DNA of 64,000 nt from Cryobacterium soli (GTDB taxonomy: Bacteria; Actinomycetota; Actinomycetes; Actinomycetales; Microbacteriaceae), in NCBI RefSeq assembly GCF_003611035.1, contig NZ_CP030033.1, forward strand, positions 2,666,001-2,730,000, in the 5' to 3' direction. Position 1 is the first letter of the stretch. The number at the start of each line of letters is the position of its first letter. The position numbers and the translations under genes are program-made. This document shows, in pieces, positions 52,818-60,740 of the stretch. The notes beneath the pieces are model-generated. The model saw only the letters and a list, made by a program, of their open reading frames with translations. It did no database searches and was not told the DNA's origin.

Positions 52818-53927
52818 TCAGTCCTCCTTTTCCGCGCCGGGCCGGCGGCGGGGGTCGATGATCATGTTCAGGACGTCGATAACGAGGAAGACGACGAGAA
52901 CGAGCGCGGCGGCCACGAGCAGGAATCCCTGGAGGGCGGGGTAGTCGCTGCCAGCCACGGCAGTGGAGGCGTAGGAGCCGAGTCCGACGAATCCGAAGAG
53001 CTGCTCGATGATGATGGCGCCGCCGATCAGGCCGGCGAAGATCGAGCCGGCGATCGTCACCGCGGACGGAATCGCTCGGCGATACACGCTCAGGTACACG
53101 GTGAATCGGCTCGCGCCTGTCGCGATGCGGAAGAGGGTCGACGGTGAGTCGATCGACTTGCGCAGACCCGTGATGAGGAGGTTGGTCATGATCGGCGCTT
53201 GGGACAGGGCGAGGACCGCGATAGGCAGAACAAGATGTGCGGCCATGTCCCCGGTCGCGTCCCAGTAGCCCTGCAGCATCGTGTCGAGGAACGGGAAGCC
53301 GGTGACCGTGTTGGGCTGGGCCAGTCCTGGACTCAGTCGCCCCATCGGTGCAGGCAGGACGCGCAAGGTCGCGTAGAGGAAGATCAGCCCGAGTACCGCG
53401 AGAACGAAGTCGGGGATCGCGCCCGCGGCGCGGGAGTATGCGGTCATGATGCGCGCGACGATGCTCTTCGGACGCACAACGGCTAGCAGAGAGGCGATCA
53501 CGCTCACCAGAATGCAGGCAACCATTCCCAGGGCCGCGAGCTCGACGGTGGCGGGGATACGTACGGCGAGCTCCCCGCTGACCGGACGCAACGAGACCAA
53601 GGACGTACCGAGGTCGAGTGCCAGGAGTCCCTGAAGGTAGGTCAAGAACTGTTCGGGGATGCTTCCGCTGAGGCCGAGCGATTCCTGGAGCCTGTTGTAG
53701 TCCTCCCGGGTGAACGGTTGATCACCGAGGATGGCCGCCACCGGGTCGCCCGGCATCAACCTGAGCAGTCCGAACGCCAGAACGGCGAAGACAAGCAGGT
53801 GGACGGGCATGACGGCTATCCGGGTGATCCACCAGCGATTGTTTGAGAACGCGGCGTTCACCCTGTGCCCCAGCGTGGGACGGGGACGATCGTCGATAAC
53901 CTGCAATGCAGGACTCATAGTGCTCAT
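52818..53927 (-). CDS. Dpp/Opp-type ABC permease (DppB-like)
   Basis: 369 aa. The family start is recognisable after a 30-residue extension: HLLVFAVLAFGLLRLMPGDPVAAILGDQP. Six transmembrane segments follow; the coupling region is RKSIDSPSTLFRIATGASRFTVYLSVYRRAIPSAV, and GGAIIIEQLFGFVGLGSYASTAVAGSDYP is near the end. The start overlaps the ATPase stop by 4 bp. Confidence 0.92.
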   Translation of the reverse strand: MSTMSPALQVIDDRPRPTLGHRVNAAFSNNRWWITRIAVMPVHLLVFAVLAFGLLRLMPGDPVAAILGDQPFTREDYNRLQESLGLSGSIPEQFLTYLQGLLALDLGTSLVSLRPVSGELAVRIPATVELAALGMVACILVSVIASLLAVVRPKSIVARIMTAYSRAAGAIPDFVLAVLGLIFLYATLRVLPAPMGRLSPGLAQPNTVTGFPFLDTMLQGYWDATGDMAAHLVLPIAVLALSQAPIMTNLLITGLRKSIDSPSTLFRIATGASRFTVYLSVYRRAIPSAVTIAGSIFAGLIGGAIIIEQLFGFVGLGSYASTAVAGSDYPALQGFLLVAAALVLVVFLVIDVLNMIIDPRRRPGAEKED

Positions 53928-54736
53928 GCGCTGTGCTCCGTGATGACGTTCTGGCCGCCATAGGCGGCGAGTAGGGAAGCGGTGTAGTGGTGCACGGGAC
54001 GGTGAAGAACCTGTGCCACCGGACCGTCTTCGACGATTTCTCCCCGGAGCATCACCTTCACGTTGTGAGAAACGAATGCGGTCGCGGGTAGCCCGTGCGA
54101 GACGAAGACCAGAGCTGAACCTCGCTCAAGGCAGATTCTCTTCAGGTGGTTCAGCACAACGGCCTGCACCGACACGTCCAGGGCCGAGACGACCTCGTCG
54201 CAGATCAGCACGTCGGGCTGAGTGATGAGGCCGCGTGCCAGGGCCATCCGTTGTCGTTGGCCGCCCGAGACCTGGTGCGGCAGCCTATCGGCGAGCTCCA
54301 CCGGCAGGCCGAGCGTTGACACGATGTCGTCCACAGCCTCAGAGGCCACCGAGCGCGACCAGCCGAGCAGGTTGCGGGCGGGCCTGGCGAGGGATTCTCG
54401 CAGCGTGTGGCGGGGGTCGAAGGATGATGTCGTATCCTGGCCGACGAACTGAACGGTCTTGCGCATCTCCAGCCGGCTCTCCTGCTGCCGCAGCGCGCCC
54501 GAGAGTTCGATGTCGTTATAGAAGACGGCGCCGGTCGTCGGCCTCGCCAGACCGCTGAGCATCCGGGCCAGCGTGGACTTACCCGAGCCGGATTCACCGA
54601 CGATGCCGGTCATCGAACCGCGTGAGAAGGTGATGTCGGTGGGTTTCACGGCAACGTGCTTCGTGATCGTGCCGAAAGACTTGGACACTCCTTCGGCCCG
54701 GATCACGGCCGGCTGCACTGCGTCGGATTCGTTCAC
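53924..54736 (-). CDS. Dpp/Opp-type ABC ATPase (DppF-like)
   Basis: 270 aa from the GTG at 54736, in a 4-bp overlap with the first ATPase gene. Walker A GESGSGKST (about 45-53), signature VSGGQRQRMALARGL, Walker B VLICDEVVSALDVSVQ, H-loop VFVSHG. DEVVSALD replaces the usual DEPTSALD; the catalytic Glu is kept. The oligopeptide_C extension common in this family is very short. Confidence 0.9.
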   Translation of the reverse strand: MNESDAVQPAVIRAEGVSKSFGTITKHVAVKPTDITFSRGSMTGIVGESGSGKSTLARMLSGLARPTTGAVFYNDIELSGALRQQESRLEMRKTVQFVGQDTTSSFDPRHTLRESLARPARNLLGWSRSVASEAVDDIVSTLGLPVELADRLPHQVSGGQRQRMALARGLITQPDVLICDEVVSALDVSVQAVVLNHLKRICLERGSALVFVSHGLPATAFVSHNVKVMLRGEIVEDGPVAQVLHRPVHHYTASLLAAYGGQNVITEHSA

Positions 54737-55620
54737 AGTTCGACCTCTTCCCGAGTCATCATGAATGTGGCTAGCGTGGGGAGGAATTCGTCCTCTGCGT
54801 TGCCCAGGGTGGGGACGCAGTGGAGCAGGCCCTTGGTATAGGGGTGCTGAGCGTTCGTGCTGAGGTTCGCCGTCGTTCCGGCCTCGACGATCTCGCCCTG
54901 GTACATGACGGCGACCTGGTCGACATAGCGCATGCAGAGTTCCAGATCGTGCGTGACCATCAGCAGCGACACACCTGTCTCCTCGGCAAGCTCGACAAGC
55001 AGGTCCATCGTGGCGCGGGCGAGGCTCGCGTCGAGGGCGCTGGTGGGCTCGTCGGCAATGAGCAGACGCGGCTTGCTGGCCAGGGCGAGCGCGATCATCA
55101 CGCGTTGCCGCATGCCGCCCGACAGCTCGTACGGGCGGGCCGCGACGACTCGCTTCAGGTCGGTGAGCCCCACCCGCCTCAACCACTCGTCGGCCCGGGT
55201 GCGAGCCGCGCGGCGGCTGCAACCCTCGGCCGTTCGGATGATCGCGGTGAGCTGACTGCCGATGGTCCACACGGGATCGAGCGACGTCATCGCATCCTGG
55301 AAGACGACCGCAATTCCCGGGGTGGCGTGTGGAAGCATGCCCGACTGGGCCGGCTTGGAGGTGACGCCCTGAAACGTGATGGTTCCCTCGACGAGATCGA
55401 GGTCGCCCTCCCTCAAGAAGCCGGCGATGGCCATTGCGAGGGTGGACTTGCCCGAACCTGATTCGCCGACCAGCGCCACCCGCTGCCCTGTGGACACCGT
55501 GAGAGAGGCCGTCTTCAGCGCCTGCGTTCCGTTGCGATAGCGGACGCTGAGGCGGTCGACTCGGAGAAGAGTCGTTTCTCCGGGCGAGTCCGCTCCGGTG
55601 TGTCGTGTCGACATAACCAT
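54733..55620 (-). CDS. Dpp/Opp-type ABC ATPase (DppD-like)
   Basis: 295 aa from the ATG at 55620, eight bases after AGGAGG; an internal ATG at 55614 is less well placed. Walker A GESGSGKST, signature LSGGMRQRVMIALALASKPR, Walker B LLIADEPTSALDASLA, and the C-terminal peptide-importer region (HPYTKGLLHCVPTLGN). First gene of the island's minus-strand operon, 60 bp downstream of a LacI-type operator. Confidence 0.92.
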   Translation of the reverse strand: MVMSTRHTGADSPGETTLLRVDRLSVRYRNGTQALKTASLTVSTGQRVALVGESGSGKSTLAMAIAGFLREGDLDLVEGTITFQGVTSKPAQSGMLPHATPGIAVVFQDAMTSLDPVWTIGSQLTAIIRTAEGCSRRAARTRADEWLRRVGLTDLKRVVAARPYELSGGMRQRVMIALALASKPRLLIADEPTSALDASLARATMDLLVELAEETGVSLLMVTHDLELCMRYVDQVAVMYQGEIVEAGTTANLSTNAQHPYTKGLLHCVPTLGNAEDEFLPTLATFMMTREEVEL

Positions 55621-55679
55621 CCCTGTTTCCTCCTTGATTGGAACGGCGCGCCATCGACGCGTGCTCACAGCTGCAATCA

Positions 55680-55694
55680 CGCAATCGATTGCAA
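55680..55694. promoter_or_regulatory. LacI-type operator O1
   Basis: CGCAATCGATTGCAA, containing the exact 12-bp palindrome GCAATCGATTGC with the central CG typical of LacI/GalR sites. It lies 60 bp upstream of the DppD-like start. Confidence 0.75.
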
Positions 55695-55973
55695 TGGAGA
55701 CAGCTAAACGCCTGCATGTTTCGGCGTCAAGTTAAATATGTGACTTGCGTGTTACGTCTTCACGGTGGCCCGAGCGTGTCGTGTGCGCTCACCGTCACCG
55801 GCAATCGCCCAGATGATTCCAAGCGAAAATGTAACTTCAGGCCCGCTGACACAGCCGCGATGCCGGTCGTGGCCTGCTCGGCAGCCAGCCCGGGTGTTCG
55901 GTCGTCAGCCGCCGGCATCGGGTGATCTCGCGCCGAGCGGGAGCGTCTTTTGACCTCCAATCGGCCGTGTCTT

Positions 55974-55988
55974 CACAATCGTTTGCAA
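55974..55988. promoter_or_regulatory. LacI-type operator O2
   Basis: CACAATCGTTTGCAA, matching O1 at 13 of 15 positions, 90 bp upstream of the SDR start. The O1-O2 distance is about 294 bp, which would allow DNA looping. Confidence 0.72.
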
Positions 55989-56077
55989 TTGCCATAAGAT
56001 CCCTCTAGAGGCGCTACGTGATGCTCACGGTTTGTGAACGGGGGCGTCCAAGCGAGACGGAAAAGGGACTCAGGACT

Positions 56078-56842
56078 ATGACGAATAGCGCATATGGCAA
56101 CTGCCTTGCCGGGCGAACTGCCCTGGTGACAGGAGCGGCCAGCGGGATCGGGCGTGGGATCGCTGAGCACATGGTTGCTGCCGGTGCCCGCGTTGTTCTC
56201 GCGGACCGTGACCCGAAGGTCACGGATGTGGCCCTGTCGATCTCGGGCGAGACGGGTAACGCGTTCGGAGTCGTTTTTGATGCGCGAAACGAGGAGAGCA
56301 TCGAGGCCGCGGTGGCGCAGGCGCAGGCTCTGCTCGGACGGATCGACACCCTGGTCACATCACACGGGATCCTCAACGAGCACACTCTCGACGGCATGCC
56401 CTTGTCGCAGTGGAATGAGGTTCTGCAGGTGGACCTCACGAGCGTCTTCTTGCTCACTCGCGCAGTGCTACCCGGGATGCTCGACCGAGGTGATGGCCGC
56501 ATCATCAACGTCGCGTCACAGCTGGGCCAAAAGGGCGGCGCGGGCATGAGCCACTATGCAGCCGCCAAGGCAGGGGTGATCGCGATGACGAAGTCGCTTG
56601 CCCAGGAGGTGTCGTCGCGCGGCGTGCTCGCAAATTGCATTGCTCCGGGGCCGATCGACACACCCATGGTCGCCGGCATCAGCGAAGACTGGAAAGTCGC
56701 CAAACGGGCGGAACTGCCGCTCGGGCGGTTCGGGCAGATCGACGAGGTCGCGCCGACCGCCGTGATGCTGGCCTCTTCCCCCTTCGGCGACATCTATGTC
56801 GGGCAGACCCTGGGTCCCAACAGTGGCGACGTGATGCTGTGA
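56078..56842 (+). CDS. Short-chain dehydrogenase (FabG-like)
   Basis: 254 aa from the ATG at 56078. Cofactor motif TGAASGIGRG, a variant of the NNAG motif (VTSHG), catalytic Ser in NVASQLG and YAAAK. The end NSGDVML is short. It reduces or oxidises a hydroxy/keto group with NAD(P)(H). It is co-oriented with the LacI gene 34 bp downstream and shares operator O2, so it probably handles a product of the imported compound. Confidence 0.9.
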   Translation: MTNSAYGNCLAGRTALVTGAASGIGRGIAEHMVAAGARVVLADRDPKVTDVALSISGETGNAFGVVFDARNEESIEAAVAQAQALLGRIDTLVTSHGILNEHTLDGMPLSQWNEVLQVDLTSVFLLTRAVLPGMLDRGDGRIINVASQLGQKGGAGMSHYAAAKAGVIAMTKSLAQEVSSRGVLANCIAPGPIDTPMVAGISEDWKVAKRAELPLGRFGQIDEVAPTAVMLASSPFGDIYVGQTLGPNSGDVML

Positions 56843-56876
56843 TGCTCTGTGCGGTTGTCGTTTCTACCCAGGGGAA

Positions 56877-57935
56877 GTGATCGACCTCGTGCCGGCGAAA
56901 GGTTCGTCCTTGGGGCCGATCGCGGTCGAGAAATTCACGTCAGGGGTCAAAACGCCGGTGACGCTTCGAACGATCGCCGAGATGGCTGGCGTCCATCCCT
57001 CGACCGTCTCGCGAGCTCTCCGATCAGACGCCGCACCAAACGAAACGAACCGTCGTATCGCCCAGCTCGCCGATGCGCTCGAGTATCGCCCCGATGTCGC
57101 CGCGGCGAGTCTTCGTACACGACGGTCGGATGCGGTCGGCGTGCTGGTTCACCGGCTCACGGACGTCGTACAGGCCATCCTTTTCGAAGCCATTGAGTCC
57201 ACACTGACCGAGCATGGGTATCAGGCGATCGTGGCGAATACCTACGACGACCCGGGCGAGCAGCGTCGGCGGGTCGAACTGCTGCAGAGCCGCAGAGTCG
57301 ACGGACTGATCCTTGCCGACGCTCATCTCGACGCCCGCTATGTCGACTGGGTGGCGTCGCGGGGCATCCCGTTCGTCTTGGTAAACCGGCACGCGGGCGG
57401 ATATCCGGCGGTCACCTTGGACGACTACGAAGGCGGCCGGCTGGTGGGGAACCATCTGAGCGATTTGGGGCATCGCCAGGTGGCGATCCTTCGTGGGATC
57501 GAGCACTCGAGCGCGTCTTCCGAGCGGGTGAGAGGCTGCCTTGACGCACTGGCTGCTCGGGGAATAGCCGTGCCACCCGACGCGATCGAAGCGACGACCC
57601 TGAGCGCATCAACCGGGCGCGATGCCGTGCACCGGGTCCTCGAGCGTCATCCTGGAGTCAGTGCTGTGTTCGCGGTGAACGACTTCGACGCACTTGGCGC
57701 GATGATCGGTCTGCGTGAACTCGGTCGCGAACCTGGCATCGATGTTGCCGTCGTGGGTTTCAACGATGTGCCCGTGGCCGAGGCGGCCCGCCTGACTACC
57801 GTTCGAAGTCCGCACAACGTGATGGGCGCTGCGGCGACGACGATGTTGCTCGACGTCATGCAGGGCAAGACTGTGGAGAGCGTGCGGCTGGCGCCGGAAC
57901 TCATCGTTCGCGCCACGAGCTGCCCGCCCGCCTAG
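56877..57935 (+). CDS. LacI family transcriptional regulator
   Basis: 352 aa from the GTG at 56877; a GTG at 56889 is possible. A 26-residue leader precedes the HTH TLRTIAEMAGVHPSTVSRALR, the hinge region LEYRPDVAAASLRTRR and a periplasmic-binding-like effector domain (VGVLVHRLTDVVQAILFEAI to the end). Placed with the SDR and facing the importer operon, it is the likely repressor of both through O1 and O2, released by the imported compound. Confidence 0.92.
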   Translation: MIDLVPAKGSSLGPIAVEKFTSGVKTPVTLRTIAEMAGVHPSTVSRALRSDAAPNETNRRIAQLADALEYRPDVAAASLRTRRSDAVGVLVHRLTDVVQAILFEAIESTLTEHGYQAIVANTYDDPGEQRRRVELLQSRRVDGLILADAHLDARYVDWVASRGIPFVLVNRHAGGYPAVTLDDYEGGRLVGNHLSDLGHRQVAILRGIEHSSASSERVRGCLDALAARGIAVPPDAIEATTLSASTGRDAVHRVLERHPGVSAVFAVNDFDALGAMIGLRELGREPGIDVAVVGFNDVPVAEAARLTTVRSPHNVMGAAATTMLLDVMQGKTVESVRLAPELIVRATSCPPA

Positions 57936-58007
57936 TTCGGCCGCGGGCGCGAACATCGCGTCTGGTCTCCCGCCCGCAGCCGCCCTCTCAATGTGGGCGC
58001 TGTCCAA

Positions 58008-58040
58008 TGCCCCGCGCAGCTGCGGGACGCCGCCGGGTAG
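58008..58040 (+). pseudogene. Remnant of a vanY-like 3' end (direct repeat DR-R)
   Basis: In frame it reads CPAQLRDAAG and a stop, against CPAQLQNAAG at the end of the VanY-like protein; 31 of 33 bases agree. Nothing upstream continues the homology. It marks the right edge of the putative island. Confidence 0.7.
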
Positions 58041-58080
58041 CCGCCTGCTTAAGGAAGGTCGCCTGCTAGCGTCGGGGAGC

Positions 58081-58437
58081 ATGTTGCCTGAGCACTGGAT
58101 CGAACACCGCCGCGAGGATCGCGAACCCGTGGGCTGGATCGTGCCCGAGGGTGACGGCTTCCTCCCGGTGGACCGGCTGGGTCGCTGGGTGACGGCCGAA
58201 CCGGTCGACTGGCTGGAGGCCGAGGAGATTCTGGAGGAACTGGGAATCGGCTTCCTCGCCGACCGGTACCTGCTGCGGCTGCCGGACGGCACCGAACGCC
58301 CCGTGCGCATCAGCGAAGCCAGCGGTGACGGGATCACCGTCGTGGCCGACGAGTACGGTGCCGCCTCCGCGGTGGGCGCCAACAGCGACCGCTACCGGCT
58401 CCCCTTTCCCGCACCGGACACGCTCCGCCCAGAGTGA
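58081..58437 (+). CDS. Hypothetical protein
   Basis: 118 aa from the ATG at 58081 (GGGGAGC upstream). Contains EPVGWIVPEGDGFLPVDRLGR, a helix DWLEAEEILEELGIGFLADR and strands RYLLRLPDGTERPVRISEA. Mixed alpha/beta and acidic, with no known catalytic motif. Precedes the phosphotransferase gene by 48 bp on the same strand. Confidence 0.75.
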   Translation: MLPEHWIEHRREDREPVGWIVPEGDGFLPVDRLGRWVTAEPVDWLEAEEILEELGIGFLADRYLLRLPDGTERPVRISEASGDGITVVADEYGAASAVGANSDRYRLPFPAPDTLRPE

Positions 58438-58485
58438 GACGGTTCCCGCCGCGACGCGGGCAGGGCAGTCGCGTAGCCTGAACGG

Positions 58486-59226
58486 ATGACCCCTGAGCCT
58501 TCGACCACCGTTCTGGCCGGCGGCAACATGAACGAGGTCCACCGCGACGGCGGCACCGTGCTGCGCACCGGCGGTCCGTGGACCCCGACCGTGCACGCCT
58601 ACCTCGACTACCTCGCCATGGCGGGTGTCGACTGGGCGCCGAGGCCCCTCGGTGTCGAGGGCGACCGCGAGCGGTTGACCTTCATCGACGGCGACGTTCC
58701 GGTCTACCCGCTGCCCGACTGGGTGTGGGCGGAGAGCGTGCTCACGGAGGGCGCCCAGTTCCTCCGCCAGCTGCACGACGCGAGCATCGGCTTCGCCTTG
58801 GACTACCGCATCTGGCAGTCGCGCACCAAGGTGCCCAGCGAGGTGATCTGCCACAACGACTTCGCCCCGCACAACCTCGCGTTCACGGATGGCCGTCTCA
58901 TTGGCGCGATCGATTTCGACATGTGTTCACCAGGCCCGCGCCTCTGGGACATCGCGTACTTCGCCACGAGGGCGGTGCCGCTCACTGGGGTGACCCCGCC
59001 GAACGCTCCCGGCATGGAGGACGCCCGGCGGCGCACCCAGCTGATCCTCGACGCCTACGGGTCGGATGCGTCATGGGCGGATGTGCTGCGAGTCGCGATC
59101 ATCCGCCTGCACGACCTGGCCGACATGTCGAGGCTGAAGGCCGACGAGCTGGGCAAGCCGCACCTGTTGGACGAGGCCGAGGGTTACGCTCGCGACGCCG
59201 CGTTCCTGCGTGCCTGGAACGGCTGA
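58486..59226 (+). CDS. Aminoglycoside phosphotransferase-family (APH) kinase
   Basis: 246 aa. Catalytic loop ICHNDFAPHNLAF (HxDxxxxN) and metal-binding IDFDMCSPGPRLWDIAYF, as in APH/choline-kinase-like enzymes. It is shorter than classical APH and the N-lobe is reduced (GGNMNEVHRDGGTVLRTGGPW). It probably phosphorylates a small hydroxylated molecule; antibiotic resistance is not implied. A decayed copy of its 3' end is at 43253-43314. Confidence 0.85.
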   Translation: MTPEPSTTVLAGGNMNEVHRDGGTVLRTGGPWTPTVHAYLDYLAMAGVDWAPRPLGVEGDRERLTFIDGDVPVYPLPDWVWAESVLTEGAQFLRQLHDASIGFALDYRIWQSRTKVPSEVICHNDFAPHNLAFTDGRLIGAIDFDMCSPGPRLWDIAYFATRAVPLTGVTPPNAPGMEDARRRTQLILDAYGSDASWADVLRVAIIRLHDLADMSRLKADELGKPHLLDEAEGYARDAAFLRAWNG

Positions 59227-59283
59227 GTCCGCGCCGCGAACTGCGCGGCACTGAAAACAATGAGTAAATAGCGGATCGACACA

Positions 59284-59320
59284 AAAAACCCCCTCCGACA
59301 CGAAGGTAGAAGGGGCTTGC
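59284..59320 (-). terminator. Rho-independent terminator after tRNA-Gly
   Basis: On the minus strand a CCCCTTC/GGAGGGG stem is followed by a T run, 11 bp past the tRNA 3' end. Confidence 0.75.
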
Positions 59321-59330
59321 ATCCCAGCGA

Positions 59331-59404
59331 TGGAGCGGATGACGGGAATCGAACCCGCGCTATCAGCTTGGGAAGCTGAAGTTCTACCATTGAACTACAT
59401 CCGC
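59331..59404 (-). tRNA. tRNA-Gly (anticodon CCC)
   Basis: 74 nt including an encoded CCA. The acceptor GCGGATG pairs with CATCCGC. The D-arm is GTTC/GAAC, the anticodon arm TCAGC-TTCCCAA-GCTGA, and the T-arm GCGGG-TTCGATT-CCCGT. The loop reads CCC at 34-36, decoding GGG. Confidence 0.97.
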
Positions 59405-59473
59405 GCGTCCAGGCTGCCGAAGCCGCATGGAACCGTGCCAGCCTATCAAGACTTGCGCCTATAGGCTGGCAGC

Positions 59474-60079
59474 GTGCTTCTCTCGGATCGTGACATCAAG
59501 GCCCAGATCGACGCGGAACGTATTGCGCTTACGCCGTACGACCCGGAGATGATCCAGCCGTCGAGTATCGACGTGCGGCTGGACCGGTTCTTCCGGTTGT
59601 TCGACAACCACAAGTACCCGTTCATCGACCCGGCCGAAGACCAGCCCGAACTCACCCGGTTGATCGAGGCCAAGGGCGACGAACCGTTCATCCTGCACCC
59701 GGGCGAATTCGTGCTCGGCGCCACCTTCGAGTCCGTCACCTTGCCCGACGACGTGGCGGCCCGCCTCGAGGGCAAGAGCTCGCTGGGCCGGTTGGGCCTG
59801 CTCACCCATTCCACCGCCGGGTTCATCGACCCGGGCTTCACCGGGCACGTCACCCTGGAGCTCAGCAACGTGGCCACCCTGCCGATCAAGCTCTGGCCCG
59901 GCATGAAGATCGGCCAGCTCTGCTTCTTCCAGCTCAGCTCGCCGGCCGAGAAGCCCTATGGCTCGGCCTCCTACCTCTCCCGGTATCAGGGCCAGCGCGG
60001 CCCCACCGCATCCCGCTCGCACCTCAACTTTCACCGCACCGACACGACCGCAACGGATGCCGGCAGCCTCGGCGCCTGA
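59474..60079 (+). CDS. dcd: dCTP deaminase (dUMP-forming type)
   Basis: 201 aa from the GTG at 59474. Trimeric dUTPase/DCD fold: [68 protein letters not shown] (catalytic Glu in TLELSN) and IGQLCFFQL. The [11 protein letters not shown] version is that of the actinobacterial/archaeal bifunctional enzymes that turn dCTP directly into dUMP, feeding thymidylate synthesis. A strong terminator follows. Confidence 0.95.
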   Translation: MLLSDRDIKAQIDAERIALTPYDPEMIQPSSIDVRLDRFFRLFDNHKYPFIDPAEDQPELTRLIEAKGDEPFILHPGEFVLGATFESVTLPDDVAARLEGKSSLGRLGLLTHSTAGFIDPGFTGHVTLELSNVATLPIKLWPGMKIGQLCFFQLSSPAEKPYGSASYLSRYQGQRGPTASRSHLNFHRTDTTATDAGSLGA

Positions 60080-60107
60080 ACCCTCGCCACCCCGCTCGCG
60101 AACTGAG

Positions 60108-60135
60108 AAAAAAGCCCCTTCGGGGGGCATTTTTT
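60108..60135. terminator. Bidirectional rho-independent terminator
   Basis: AAAAAAGCCCC, a short loop and GGGGGGCATTTTTT: a GC stem flanked by A and T runs, 29 bp after the dcd stop. Confidence 0.88.
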
Positions 60136-60212
60136 GGGGCTCTTGTCTCGGTTCGCGGGGACTGGAACACCCAGTTCACATGCACGTTACGTGCGCCCGG
60201 TAAAATCGGGGT

Positions 60213-60734
60213 ATGACCACCTCAGAGTCCCGTTTTGCCGAGGCGCTGATCGCCGACGGCCCGACCCCGGAATACCCCGGGCGTATGCGCCGTTTCGGCC
60301 AGCTCGTGGGTACCTGGGCGGCGCACGGCAGCCGGCTTGACGAGGCCACGGGGGAGTGGGCTGAACGGGACTTCACCTGGATCGTGCAGTTCATCCTCGA
60401 CGGCCGCGCGGTGCAAGACGTCGAGGTCGTGGCCAGCGACACGCATCCGTCGGGTTTCGAGACCGTGGCGACCGCCGTGCGGGTCTACGACCAGCTGGCC
60501 GGCGCCTGGCGGGTGAGCTACTTCGCCCCGACCATCGGCGAGTACTGCCACCTGATCGCAACCCCGTACCGCAACGGCCTACGCCAGGACGGCACCGGCA
60601 CCGACGGCCGCCCGGTGCGCTGGAACTTCACCTCGATCACCGAGGACGGCTATACCTGGGAAGGCTGGGTGAGCGACGACGAGGGTTCCACCTGGCACCT
60701 CGTGGAGCACAACGAGGCCGTGCGGGTGCACTGA
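60213..60734 (+). CDS. Hypothetical protein, lipocalin-like/DUF1579-type fold
   Basis: 173 aa. MRRFGQLVGTWAAHGSRLDEATGEWAERDFTWIVQFILDGRAVQDVEV and WRVSYFAPTIGEYCHLIA give repeated strands with a GTW start, as in small lipid- or cofactor-binding beta-barrels. No signal peptide and no catalytic motif is recognisable. Convergent with the HAD-OsmC fusion gene, ending 7 bp from it. Confidence 0.72.
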   Translation: MTTSESRFAEALIADGPTPEYPGRMRRFGQLVGTWAAHGSRLDEATGEWAERDFTWIVQFILDGRAVQDVEVVASDTHPSGFETVATAVRVYDQLAGAWRVSYFAPTIGEYCHLIATPYRNGLRQDGTGTDGRPVRWNFTSITEDGYTWEGWVSDDEGSTWHLVEHNEAVRVH

Positions 60735-60740
60735 CCGTTC

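Larger units (their letters stand above)
55621..56077. promoter_or_regulatory. Divergent promoter region of the catabolic island
   Basis: 457 bp with no supportable gene. It contains LacI-type operators near both ends, one per operon, and AT-richer stretches (about 55720-55750) suited to promoters. Confidence 0.7.
46678..58040. other. Putative inserted catabolic island bounded by direct repeats
   Basis: The 11.3 kb between the two copies of the vanY 3' end hold one coherent set: asparaginase, CGACG protein, deacetylase-fold hydrolase, cupin, Dpp importer, SDR and LacI regulator. All are tied together by paired LacI operators. Insertion at a gene 3' end with the end regenerated is typical of integrative elements. 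No integrase or transposase remains, so mobility would be past. Confidence 0.5.

Noticed and set aside
55638..55925. 95-codon open frame in the island promoter region
   Set aside because: It spans operator O1, lacks an RBS and has a biased composition without domain features.
46748..57935. Island as an active integrative element
   Set aside because: No integrase, excisionase, transposase or conjugation gene is present; only the flanking repeats suggest past insertion.
58486..59226. Aminoglycoside resistance gene
   Set aside because: The APH-fold catalytic motifs are present, but the protein is shorter than known resistance kinases and this broad family phosphorylates many metabolites.
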